A DNA stretch of 64,000 nt, from contig NZ_CP170198.1 of the NCBI RefSeq assembly GCF_042434915.1, positions 806,001-870,000 of the forward strand, written 5' to 3'. Below the pieces are notes generated by a model, which was given only the letters and a program-made list of their open reading frames with translations, ran no database searches and was not told the origin of the DNA. The translations under genes were made by a program, and so were the position numbers. This document shows, in pieces, positions 9,661 to 17,851 of the stretch. This DNA comes from Aquimarina sp042434915 (GTDB taxonomy: Bacteria > Bacteroidota > Bacteroidia > Flavobacteriales > Flavobacteriaceae). How positions within the stretch are numbered: the stretch's first letter is position 1; each line of letters opens with the position of its first letter.

Positions 9661-10419
9661 AAGAGCTTACTACAGCTACTACCATGTAAACTAACCAGGT
9701 TTTGTTTGTTTATAGTACTAGTCTTGGTTTGCAGAACATTAAAAAAATAAGTCATCAAGGTTAAATTATAGGTGTTCTTAACTCAAATTAAGTAAGCAAC
9801 GTATCTATTGTATACGCCATCACACAAATTTATAGTACTATCGGACTTACTATAGTTAGCATCAAGCATATTTTAGTTATCAGCGGACAAACTAGGGTAA
9901 TCATCGGTAGTGTTTGACTAATCAGCGGATAAGTTATATATCTCAGCGTTAAGCTGGTTTTAAAATTTTACTTGATGCCTATTATTTTGATAGTGGTGGT
10001 AGGTTTTAATCTATAGATAAATAGCAAAATCATTTAGCGGAGTAGTAAAAGTTATGCGCGTGTTTATGGTGTGGTTCATTAGAATGATGTGTGTAGGTTT
10101 AGGTAAGTATACATGGGATCTGGATGTGTATTGATCTAGGATAGCAAGTTTATAAGTAATTAACGAAGTAGTATGTGCTATAGATAATTGTAGTATGTGA
10201 GGTGCGGTAAGGCGATGCTAGTGCGCGCTATAATCTAGTGTTTGTTTAGAATACATTATTATAAGAAAATCCGTTGACTAGTGTCCTCATTGTATACTAT
10301 AAGGTTAAGGTAAGTCTAGTATTGCTCTGTTGGTACGTATAAAAGTAATATTGCCGCCAATGGCTATTCAATAGATTTACTATTTTTTTAAACGGAAAGG
10401 AACACGTTCTCTAGTTATA
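9661..10419. other. 760-base non-coding stretch, no gene recognised
   Basis: No ORF of convincing length or composition is present on either strand between the gltD terminator and the peroxiredoxin terminator. Visible structure consists of a four-unit 21-bp periodic repeat (separate entry) and a 12-base direct repeat, TTTATAGTACTA, at 9709-9720 and 9829-9840, exactly 120 bases apart. It could hold an unannotated small RNA or the remains of a decayed gene. Neither is demonstrated. Confidence 0.5.
9879..9962. repeat. four-unit 21-bp phased repeat
   Basis: Copies of ATCAGCGG or near variants start at 9879, 9900 (ATCATCGG), 9921 and 9942 (CTCAGCGT). The spacing is exactly 21 bases; the rest of each unit is not conserved. 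Two helical turns of spacing puts all copies on one face of the DNA, as in iterons or arrays of regulator sites. Read as codons it would be a seven-residue repeat beginning I-S-G, interrupted by stops, so a decayed repeat-coding sequence is an alternative. Confidence 0.5.
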
Positions 10420-10450
10420 AAAAAACCTTCAGTCGTTATGACTGCAGGTT
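10420..10450 (-). terminator. terminator of the peroxiredoxin-like gene
   Basis: Stem of 11 positions with one mismatch, 10424-10434 with 10440-10450, loop GTTAT. On the minus strand it is followed by a T-run (the A-run at 10419-10425). It sits 9 bases after the stop codon at 10459. Confidence 0.8.
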
Positions 10451-10458
10451 GTTGTATT

Positions 10459-10968
10459 TTACGCCTCTCCGCGAGCAGGGTAATCCTTCTTTTTGATAAA
10501 GTCAATAGCACTAATTATGTCTTTAAAAGAAGGTCTGGCAAATGGCATTGTCTGCACAGTTGCAAAGTATAATGTTTGATCGGGTTTTATTAGAAAAACA
10601 CCAGGTTCAGAAAATTCTTTGGGTTCTTTATCGCTGATACCTTTAGAAATAAATAGACCCCACGCTCTGGCTTGCTCCATGGATAATCCGTAGCCTACGG
10701 GTAATGAGGGGATCTTCCAAGTATCCCCAGCTTCTTTAGCTCTCTTTTCAGAATCGCCACTAATAGCAATGATATTTACCCCGCGATCTACGAAATCATT
10801 GAGATGATCGGTTAAATCTTCCAGATACTTTTTACAAACGGGGCAGTGAAGTCCTCGATAGAAAACCAGCAGTGTAAATTTATCAGGATTTTGATCTGTT
10901 AAAGACCATTTTGTATCGTTAATAAGGTCCAACGTAAGGGCTGGAACTTTGGTTCTTGGTTTAATCAT
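10459..10968 (-). CDS. peroxiredoxin-like (AhpC/TSA) protein
   Basis: Thioredoxin-fold protein of 169 residues. The core FYRGLHCPVCKKYL carries a CxxC pair at Cys42 and Cys45, where the peroxidatic cysteine of AhpC/TSA proteins lies. This CPVC form is typical of the peroxiredoxin-like sub-family common in Bacteroidota and marine bacteria. The N-terminus is a KVPALTL strand, and a C-terminal section (PGVFLIKPDQTLYFA) matches the fold's strand 4-5 region. There is no signal peptide, so it is probably cytoplasmic. It is likely a thiol peroxidase or disulfide reductase; the substrate cannot be read from sequence. It stands alone with its own terminator. Confidence 0.85.
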   Translation of the reverse strand: MIKPRTKVPALTLDLINDTKWSLTDQNPDKFTLLVFYRGLHCPVCKKYLEDLTDHLNDFVDRGVNIIAISGDSEKRAKEAGDTWKIPSLPVGYGLSMEQARAWGLFISKGISDKEPKEFSEPGVFLIKPDQTLYFATVQTMPFARPSFKDIISAIDFIKKKDYPARGEA

Positions 10969-11167
10969 AATTTTTTTTTAGAAAGATACGAGTCGTGAAT
11001 AGAAGTCTCTCTTAAGGTATTTAAAAGCTATTGTTAAACTATGTGAAGTAAAATAGCATAGTAGCTTAATTTTATGTGAAATCTTTTTATATGAGATAGT
11101 TTAAATAACTTGCGATTCTTAATACCTTTGGTGTTTAAAAGAATTTTAACGCAGATCCTAAGATCCA

Positions 11168-11620
11168 ATGGCATATAATATTGTTCTTATAGAACCAGAA
11201 ATCCCAAATAATACGGGTAATATTGGACGTTTAAGTTTGGCATCTGGATCTACGTTACATTTGGTAAAACCCTTTGGTTTTGAACTAAATGATACCAGAG
11301 TTAAACGGGCTGGTCTAGATTACTGGAAGCATCTTACATTACAAGTTTATGAGAGTGCTGAGGAGTTTTTTACTACACATGCTGACAAAAAAATGGCCTT
11401 TTTATCAAGTCACGGTACCAAAACGCATTATGAAATTGATTTTGAAGATGACATGTTTTTCATATTTGGTAAGGAGTCCTCTGGATTGTCTGAAGAAGTT
11501 GTCACAAAATATGCAGATAGTTTATATACAATCCCTATGTATAGCAACCACATACGTAGTTTAAATTTGGCTAATGCAGTGAGTATCGTGGTGTACGAAG
11601 GGCTACGTAATTTAAGATAA
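11168..11620 (+). CDS. trmL: tRNA (cytidine(34)-2'-O)-methyltransferase TrmL
   Basis: SPOUT-class 2'-O-methyltransferase that modifies the wobble nucleotide of tRNA-Leu species using SAM. The 150-residue length is that of the minimal YibK/TrmL type, which lacks an extra RNA-binding domain. All three SPOUT motifs are present: IPNNTGNIGR (about 12-21), FGKESSGL near 99-106, and the knot-forming IPM...RSLNLANAVSIVVYE at the C-terminus. The ATG at 11168 gives the usual MAYNIVLIEPEIPNN start. It converges on the next gene, with only 38 bases between the two stop codons. Confidence 0.93.
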   Translation: MAYNIVLIEPEIPNNTGNIGRLSLASGSTLHLVKPFGFELNDTRVKRAGLDYWKHLTLQVYESAEEFFTTHADKKMAFLSSHGTKTHYEIDFEDDMFFIFGKESSGLSEEVVTKYADSLYTIPMYSNHIRSLNLANAVSIVVYEGLRNLR

Positions 11621-11658
11621 ATGGATAGCTCAAACTGTTTGTTGTAAGACACAATAAA

Positions 11659-13248
11659 TTAAAAAGGTAATTTTGCCAAGTCTACATTACCACCAGACAA
11701 AATAACCCCAATTTTTTTGTGTTTGAAATGTTCTTTTTCTTTGAGTAAAGCAGCCAAAGCTGTTGCCGAGGAGGGTTCAACTATTATTTTCATTCGTTCC
11801 CAAATGAGTTGCATAGCCTCAATAATTTCAAGTTCGTCGACCAAAATAATTCGTTCTATATAGTCTCGAATAACAGGGAAATTTAATGACCCCAATTGAG
11901 TTTTGAGACCATCTGCTATCGTATGGGCAGAGGTATTAGTTTCAATCTCTCCACTAATTAGTGATCGATAGGCATCATCTGCAGCACTAGGTTCGGCACC
12001 AATTACTTTACATGCTGGGTTTTTTGCAAGCGTAGCCAAAATAGTTCCGGCGATCAAGCCGCCACCGCCTACAGGTGTTAAGATATAATCAACACTTTCA
12101 ATCGCAGAAATAAGTTCTAATGCTGCAGTTCCCTGACCAAGGATCACATCCCAATTATTAGACGGATGTAAAAATGTAGCACCTTTGTCCCGAACTATTT
12201 GCTGTGCTGTATTTTCTCTATCGGCCAAGGTGGGTGGACATTCGATGATAGTTCCGCCATACCCTTTTACAGCATTTTTTTTGACCTGTGGAGCGGTGGT
12301 AGGCATTACAACATATGCGGGAACATCTAAGCGTTTGGCTGCCAAGGATAATGCCTGTGCAAAATTACCCGAAGAGTGTGTCACTACACCTTTACTTTGT
12401 TGTTCCTTGGATAATTGTAAGATAGCATTAACGGCACCCCTCATTTTAAATGCCCCCATCTTTTGGAAATTTTCACATTTAAAAAATACGTGTGCATCAG
12501 CTAGGGTATCAATCGTTGCTGAGGTGAGAATAGGAGTGTTATGCACATAAGGTTGTATGCGTGTATGTGTGGTAAGGATGTCTTGAGGATTATATTTCAT
12601 TTTTTTTTTTATCTTTTTACCAATAAGTAAGGTGTTATGCACTTCCACTTTTGAGTATTTCGTAAATGTAATGTTTGGTGCTAATTCTCTTTTCAATGTT
12701 TCCAAGTGTTGGTGTGACTCTAAGTTAATACCTGCATTAAAAATTACACTTCCGGTAACCGATAAATGTTTCTCTACCTTTTTCCAAAAAGAAAGTTTGT
12801 AAAAAGCTTCTGGAACTTGGTTATCGATAAAAATGTCAACAATTATAACATCGTAAGTTTGATTGAGTGTAGCCATAAACTGCATAGCATCTTGATGATA
12901 AATAGTAATTTGATCGTTGGATTGAATATCAAATTCTTTTGCAGCAATTTGGATAATGGATTGATCAATTTCAACCGCAGTAAGTAAACCTTGGTGTTTG
13001 TATTCTTGGAGGAGCGTTTTAATAATACTGCCACCCCCTAATCCTAAAATTAGGAAGGTATCTGTAGGTTTAAACTGAATCTTTGTAAGTCCATATGATA
13101 GTAATTTTTGCAGACTACCATAGGAATAATTGGCATTGGCACTATCTAACAGTTTTTTACCATTGATCCATGTGACTTCTAGGGTTCCATTATAGTCGCT
13201 ATTGATATTTTTGGTAAACGGAAAAATATAGCTTAGGAACTTTTTCAT
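11659..13248 (-). CDS. fused spermidine synthase-like methyltransferase / PLP threonine-serine dehydratase (two genes joined at a poly-A tract)
   Basis: Residues 1-210 form a Rossmann methyltransferase of the spermidine synthase-like class (ILGLGGGS at 67-74, VEID at 92-95). It lacks an obvious polyamine-binding N-terminal domain. Residues 217-529 are a complete fold-type II PLP enzyme of the threonine dehydratase / serine racemase group: GAFKMRGA with PLP lysine 267, SSGNFAQ, and a GGGG phosphate loop near 393-396. The join is ...KKIKKK-MKYNPQD and lies exactly on 11 consecutive T/A bases (12600-12610). One A fewer would end the first protein with TGA overlapping an ATG at 12600, the usual ATGA coupling. 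The two are probably separate genes in relatives, so either a sequencing indel, a real fusion or slippage explains this ORF. If split, the dehydratase is 11659-12600. Confidence 0.8.
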   Translation of the reverse strand: MKKFLSYIFPFTKNINSDYNGTLEVTWINGKKLLDSANANYSYGSLQKLLSYGLTKIQFKPTDTFLILGLGGGSIIKTLLQEYKHQGLLTAVEIDQSIIQIAAKEFDIQSNDQITIYHQDAMQFMATLNQTYDVIIVDIFIDNQVPEAFYKLSFWKKVEKHLSVTGSVIFNAGINLESHQHLETLKRELAPNITFTKYSKVEVHNTLLIGKKIKKKMKYNPQDILTTHTRIQPYVHNTPILTSATIDTLADAHVFFKCENFQKMGAFKMRGAVNAILQLSKEQQSKGVVTHSSGNFAQALSLAAKRLDVPAYVVMPTTAPQVKKNAVKGYGGTIIECPPTLADRENTAQQIVRDKGATFLHPSNNWDVILGQGTAALELISAIESVDYILTPVGGGGLIAGTILATLAKNPACKVIGAEPSAADDAYRSLISGEIETNTSAHTIADGLKTQLGSLNFPVIRDYIERIILVDELEIIEAMQLIWERMKIIVEPSSATALAALLKEKEHFKHKKIGVILSGGNVDLAKLPF

Positions 13249-13277
13249 GATTTGAAAACTACAATAATCACAAAGAT

Positions 13278-14273
13278 TTATAAGTTTAGAATTTCTTTTA
13301 GTTCATTTTCGCTAACAGTTAATAATCCAGCTTTTGGCAAACGTTGGGTTAGCGTTCTCCAGTTAGGATCTTTTTCAAAAATACTTTTAAAAATAGGGAG
13401 CGCAGCATTGAGTTGTTTATTATTTGCCATGGCTATAGCCTTCCAGTATTTCATTTCAAGATTGTTTGGAAATAGCTTTTCGGCAGCACCATAGGATTGC
13501 ATGGCTTTCTCCATAGCTCCGTGTTCAATATCCAAATCTCCTTGATTCATATATTGATAAGCAGTATGTACCTTTAATAAGCGTTCAAGTTCTTGTAATG
13601 GGTTTTGATGATCATCTACTCGTAAATTAATTTTTTTGTCTTGCCATGGATTTTTTACAGGTTTGGCATTGACAACTATTAAGGCTGCCGATTGTTTTCC
13701 GCGGATATCTCCTCCTGCATTTTGAGCTGCCTGTAGCGCTTTTAATACACGCTCTCCTAGTGGTAAATCACTATGCGCCTCATATGCCTTTGACATTGCA
13801 GGAACCACACTGTCATTAAGCATCATATTAGCTTGTACAGAATAATTGTTACCAACCTTATGATGTGCGGCATCTACACAATTATCTCCGGTATATGCAG
13901 ATACATTTCCTGTAGCATCAAGAAACGCAACTTGGCGATATGCTTTACCCTCGTCTTTGTTAATAAGTTGTTGTAAAGCATCAGTAGCTGAGATTCCTTT
14001 TTCCATCAGTGCCAATCCTTCGGGACCAAAGGCCGGATTCACAAAAGATTGAGTGGCTACTACGCCCACGCCGGACTGTCCCCATGATACCAGATTGCCT
14101 ACCGAGAACCAATGACTTTGAACACCCACCGCCATTTCACCAGTCATGGTATCTCTTGCGACTATAGAATAGGTATGTGCAAATTGGTCTTTATATACAT
14201 TTTGAGACTGCATAGTAAAAGCTACACTTAGTACACACGTAGCTATTATATATTTTAAAAAAGATGCTATCAT
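13278..14273 (-). CDS. secreted DUF1028 (Ntn-hydrolase-like) protein
   Basis: The start is placed at 14273 because it opens a clean signal peptide (MIASFLKYIIATCVLSVAFTMQSQ). An upstream in-frame ATG at 14324 would give 348 residues with an unlikely hydrophobic prefix. The mature protein begins with the DUF1028 body, roughly 30-230: TYSIVARD, GEMAVGVQSHWFSVG, GVVATQS and YSVQANMM. A C-terminal tail of two short TPR-like helices follows (about 235-331), seen in many Bacteroidetes members. DUF1028 resembles Ntn hydrolases; its substrate is unknown. It is probably periplasmic. It lies 29 bases upstream of the fused gene on the same strand and may be co-transcribed. Confidence 0.85.
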   Translation of the reverse strand: MIASFLKYIIATCVLSVAFTMQSQNVYKDQFAHTYSIVARDTMTGEMAVGVQSHWFSVGNLVSWGQSGVGVVATQSFVNPAFGPEGLALMEKGISATDALQQLINKDEGKAYRQVAFLDATGNVSAYTGDNCVDAAHHKVGNNYSVQANMMLNDSVVPAMSKAYEAHSDLPLGERVLKALQAAQNAGGDIRGKQSAALIVVNAKPVKNPWQDKKINLRVDDHQNPLQELERLLKVHTAYQYMNQGDLDIEHGAMEKAMQSYGAAEKLFPNNLEMKYWKAIAMANNKQLNAALPIFKSIFEKDPNWRTLTQRLPKAGLLTVSENELKEILNL

Positions 14274-14398
14274 AATGAAGGTTTTTATAAGCATTAAAGA
14301 TATAAAGATTTGATGCAGGATCATAAATTTCTTTAAAATAGGACGTACGGATACGTAAATAATACTAATACGCCATACATCCTAAAAACCTGACATTT

Positions 14399-14434
14399 CA
14401 TCGAAAACTCGATTAGTAGGGGGAAAATCCCCCT
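14399..14434. promoter_or_regulatory. paired hairpins upstream of the RHS locus
   Basis: Two adjacent small inverted repeats: ATCGA-AAAC-TCGAT near 14400-14413, and AGGGGG (14418-14423) with CCCCCT (14429-14434). They lie between the DUF1028 start and the RHS promoter-like box, so they mark the left edge of the accessory region. They could be an operator pair or part of an element boundary. Confidence 0.35.
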
Positions 14435-14447
14435 TTCGACTTCCTTT

Positions 14448-14473
14448 TTTGTTAAATTTTAACTTTATGTTTG
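14448..14473 (+). promoter_or_regulatory. Bacteroidetes-type promoter upstream of the RHS genes
   Basis: TATGTTTG at 14466-14473 matches the Bacteroidetes -7 box TAnnTTTG. TTTG at 14448-14451 could be the -33 box, although the 14-base spacing is short. It lies 34 bases before the ATG of the first RHS gene. Confidence 0.45.
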
Positions 14474-14506
14474 TAGGATTAATATTAACCAATTTAAGTA
14501 TACCTT

Positions 14507-17500
14507 ATGAAGCAGTTTTTAGCCTTCTTATGTGTTTTTTGCATTGCAATTAGTGGTAATGGTCAAGATTCGCCAAACCTTACTACTCCATCGCCGCAAG
14601 TGTTACCTACTGTGATACCACCTTCACCTACAGTAGCTAACCTTATGTCTTTTGAAGAGGTTCCAGTAGATTATTATACAGGTCAACCTGATATTAGTAT
14701 TCCGTTATTTTCAAAAAATGTTCACCAAGATTTGGTGATAAATGTAGCTTTGCGTTATAATTCTCAGGGAATTAAGGTAGATAGCCGTTCAGGATGGACG
14801 GGTACTGGATGGTCATTGTTTTCTGGTGGGACCATTTCAAGAACTATTCGCGGATTTCCTGATGAAAGCCAATATTCTAGAAGTTTAGGTGTATATCACA
14901 CTGATCAATACTGGGATTTTTGGAATCTAGAACAAGATGAAATGAACCAATATATGTGGTATGCAGCAAAGCCTTCTCGTGCACATGGTTATGATTCTGC
15001 ATTAGATCTGTATCAGTTTAACTTTCTAAATTTCAGTGGTCGTTTTGTAGTTACCCGAGATGGTCCAAAACTTTTATCTGGTGATCCTAGTATTCGTCTA
15101 GAAATGAATCAAAATGTACAAAGTGGTGTCATCGATAATTTCACAATAATAGATGGTCTAGGTTATAAATATCATTTTAATATCATCGAAGAATCTTATA
15201 ATGTTGCTTTTGAAGGTACGCCCTCGGCTATTACCAATGGCACTCTGAATTTTAGCCATGTAGGTATTGAATCAAAGAATATTTCAGCATGGCATTTATC
15301 CCGTATAACTACTAGCAATAATAAAGAGCTAGTAAATTTTGATTATCATAATGTTCATGAAGAGTACCTAAGTTCTTCAACATGGACTACTAATACGGTT
15401 ATTTCGATGGGAAATGGGTATTCTGGTAACCAATCAAATCTCGACCAATTGAAACCTAAAGAAAAAACTTCCTTTACAGCGGTATCCACAATAACCAAAA
15501 AACTAAGCAATATTAATTTTAAAGATGGTACGTCTATTCATTTTACATTAGGAGAAGATCATCCAGAAACAGGAGGTAAAGTATTAAAAAATATTAAAAT
15601 CTTTGATAATAATGGTCTTGAAAACACTAAATATAGCTTTAATTATGAAAAAACAGATCGTCTTTGGCTTATAGGGTTCAATGAGATTAGTATTAATGAA
15701 GAGTCTAATCCTTATCATTTTTCATATTTTGAGAAGGAAAACCTTTCATCATTCGGATCTGATAGTGATCCAACTGGTTTTAATAGTAAATTTCCTTATT
15801 CTTCAAATACTATTAAAGCAGGTATTTTAACATCGATAAAATATCCTACAGCGGGGATCAAGGAATTCATATGGGAGGGTCAAACTTTTTCTTATAAAAG
15901 AACTGATAAATTGGATATTTCTGAATTTATTGAAAATCCTGAAAACAGTAGTCAGCAATTGTTTAGCGATTCATTTACTGCATTTACTCCTTTTGTATCA
16001 TCCCATACAGCCATGACTAAAATAAAAATTGATTATGCCCAGCGTATTAAAATAAAAATTGATAATGTTCAGGACTTTCAAAACATTGAAGATCGTGTTA
16101 AAGTTATTCTATCTCAAACCAATTCGCTAGAGGAAGGATCAAGTCTCTCTTTAAAAGCAAATGCACATGATTATTTAGAGCTGGAAGCTGGGGTTTATAA
16201 TGTGTTTGTGCAATATATGGGTTACAATATAGATCCAAATTTCACTTTTGTTAATGGGAGATTACAAATTAGTTATAGATCACAGACTGAAGGTTCATTA
16301 AGTGAATTTCTCTTTGGAGGTGGTGTTCGAATTAAAGAAATAATATTCAAAGACAGTCTTGAAGTATCATTGCCTCAGAAACAAGTAATTTACAGCTATA
16401 ATAACCCATATAATAATAAAGAATCCTCTGGGGTGATGGATTTTTATTCTACAGGGAAAGGTTTAGAGCAAGTGTATGAAAACTCAGAAGATTATATTTT
16501 TATAAATCAATATTATCAATGTGAGTCTGTATCAATTAAATATCGTACTACTCTCGAAGGACCAGACACACAACTTACCAAAGGGAACCATGTAGGATAC
16601 CAATATGTAAAAGTTACGGAAATAGGAAAAGGTTATACTACCTACGAATATACTACTGCCAAAGATTATCAATCACCTGCTGCAGTTTTTGTATACCCAT
16701 TTAAATATGCTCCTAATTTAGATTATAAAAGAGGTGTATTACTTAATACAAAGATGTTCAACGAGAATAACCAAATATTAAAAGAAGTTATTAATACAAA
16801 ACATAAACATGTTGAACAAAAAATTGCTGAAATATTTAAACCAATCTATCCAGGTGGAATCGTTAATTTATTTAGTGAATATCACATTTATAAAGGAGGC
16901 TTATTGGAGCTAGATCATTGTCCTTTAATTAGTTTTCTCCCCCAACCCAATTCAGTACCAATGTCTATGATCACTACAGTATTAAACTTCGGTATCACCC
17001 AGCTAGAAGAAAGTATAACCCGGGATTACTATTATGATGTAGCGGGAGTACCTTCCATTATAGATACGAAGATTAACTACGAATATAATACCGAGAATTA
17101 TCAACCTAAAAAGATTACTACCACCATTACTGAAGCTGGTACGACCGAGACCTATGTTGAGGATCGTTACTATGCTGTAGGAGATTATTCCACTAATGAT
17201 TTCACTCCCTCAGAGCAGGCTATGGTGACTAGGATGGCCACGCTTCATAAAGTGAATTCTCCAATATATGTGCGAACTCAAAAAAACGATACAATGATTA
17301 GCACGCTTAAATATGGGTATAATGAGTTTCTACCTGATTTGGTAGCACTTGATACTATTACATCATCCAAAGGAGTATTAGCAAAAGAAAATAGATTAAT
17401 ATATCATAATTACGATGAATATGGAAATATACTGGAGGTCTCAAAATCTGAAGGAAATCATGTCATATATGTATGGGGATATAATCATTCTAAACCCATA

Positions 17501-17833
17501 GCAAAAATTGTCAATACTACTTATGTAGGAATGCCTGCCACCGTAAAAAGAAAAATTGATGAGCTTGTGGAGCTCTCTAATAAGGAAGTAACCAAAGATG
17601 AAGAACAAACCATACAACATCATTTTAATATATTGCGCAACGATATTTATTTTAAAGACTCACAACTCACTAGCTTTACCTATGATCTTCTCAAGGGAGT
17701 TACTAGTATGACAGATCCAAAGGGCTATACGATTTACTATACTTACGATAACTTTAATCGCCTCATGTTTATTAAAGATGATGATCAGGAGCTTTTATCC
17801 AAGTATAAATACCAATATAAATCTCAACAGTAG
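14507..17833 (+). CDS. RHS/YD-repeat polymorphic toxin system, N-terminal shell protein
   Basis: An 1108-residue exported protein. The first 20 residues (MKQFLAFLCVFCIAISGNGQ) are a signal peptide. A conserved Bacteroidetes RHS-partner region follows, with SFEEVPVDYYTGQPDISIPL (about 49-68) and GWTGTGWSLFSGG. The C-terminal third carries YD-type repeats such as YDEYGNILEVSKSEGN and YTYDNFNRLMFIKDDD. There is no RHS core and no toxin domain. The next gene starts 18 bases after the stop with its own signal peptide and continues the RHS architecture, so the pair probably works as one split toxin-delivery shell. The delivery route is not visible; there is no T9SS tail here. Confidence 0.8.
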   Translation: MKQFLAFLCVFCIAISGNGQDSPNLTTPSPQVLPTVIPPSPTVANLMSFEEVPVDYYTGQPDISIPLFSKNVHQDLVINVALRYNSQGIKVDSRSGWTGTGWSLFSGGTISRTIRGFPDESQYSRSLGVYHTDQYWDFWNLEQDEMNQYMWYAAKPSRAHGYDSALDLYQFNFLNFSGRFVVTRDGPKLLSGDPSIRLEMNQNVQSGVIDNFTIIDGLGYKYHFNIIEESYNVAFEGTPSAITNGTLNFSHVGIESKNISAWHLSRITTSNNKELVNFDYHNVHEEYLSSSTWTTNTVISMGNGYSGNQSNLDQLKPKEKTSFTAVSTITKKLSNINFKDGTSIHFTLGEDHPETGGKVLKNIKIFDNNGLENTKYSFNYEKTDRLWLIGFNEISINEESNPYHFSYFEKENLSSFGSDSDPTGFNSKFPYSSNTIKAGILTSIKYPTAGIKEFIWEGQTFSYKRTDKLDISEFIENPENSSQQLFSDSFTAFTPFVSSHTAMTKIKIDYAQRIKIKIDNVQDFQNIEDRVKVILSQTNSLEEGSSLSLKANAHDYLELEAGVYNVFVQYMGYNIDPNFTFVNGRLQISYRSQTEGSLSEFLFGGGVRIKEIIFKDSLEVSLPQKQVIYSYNNPYNNKESSGVMDFYSTGKGLEQVYENSEDYIFINQYYQCESVSIKYRTTLEGPDTQLTKGNHVGYQYVKVTEIGKGYTTYEYTTAKDYQSPAAVFVYPFKYAPNLDYKRGVLLNTKMFNENNQILKEVINTKHKHVEQKIAEIFKPIYPGGIVNLFSEYHIYKGGLLELDHCPLISFLPQPNSVPMSMITTVLNFGITQLEESITRDYYYDVAGVPSIIDTKINYEYNTENYQPKKITTTITEAGTTETYVEDRYYAVGDYSTNDFTPSEQAMVTRMATLHKVNSPIYVRTQKNDTMISTLKYGYNEFLPDLVALDTITSSKGVLAKENRLIYHNYDEYGNILEVSKSEGNHVIYVWGYNHSKPIAKIVNTTYVGMPATVKRKIDELVELSNKEVTKDEEQTIQHHFNILRNDIYFKDSQLTSFTYDLLKGVTSMTDPKGYTIYYTYDNFNRLMFIKDDDQELLSKYKYQYKSQQ

Positions 17834-17851
17834 TTGCAATACCTTTTCAAA

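Noticed and set aside
9709..9840. 12-base direct repeat TTTATAGTACTA, 120 bases apart
   Set aside because: Only two copies in an AT-rich region with no flanking similarity; may be chance.
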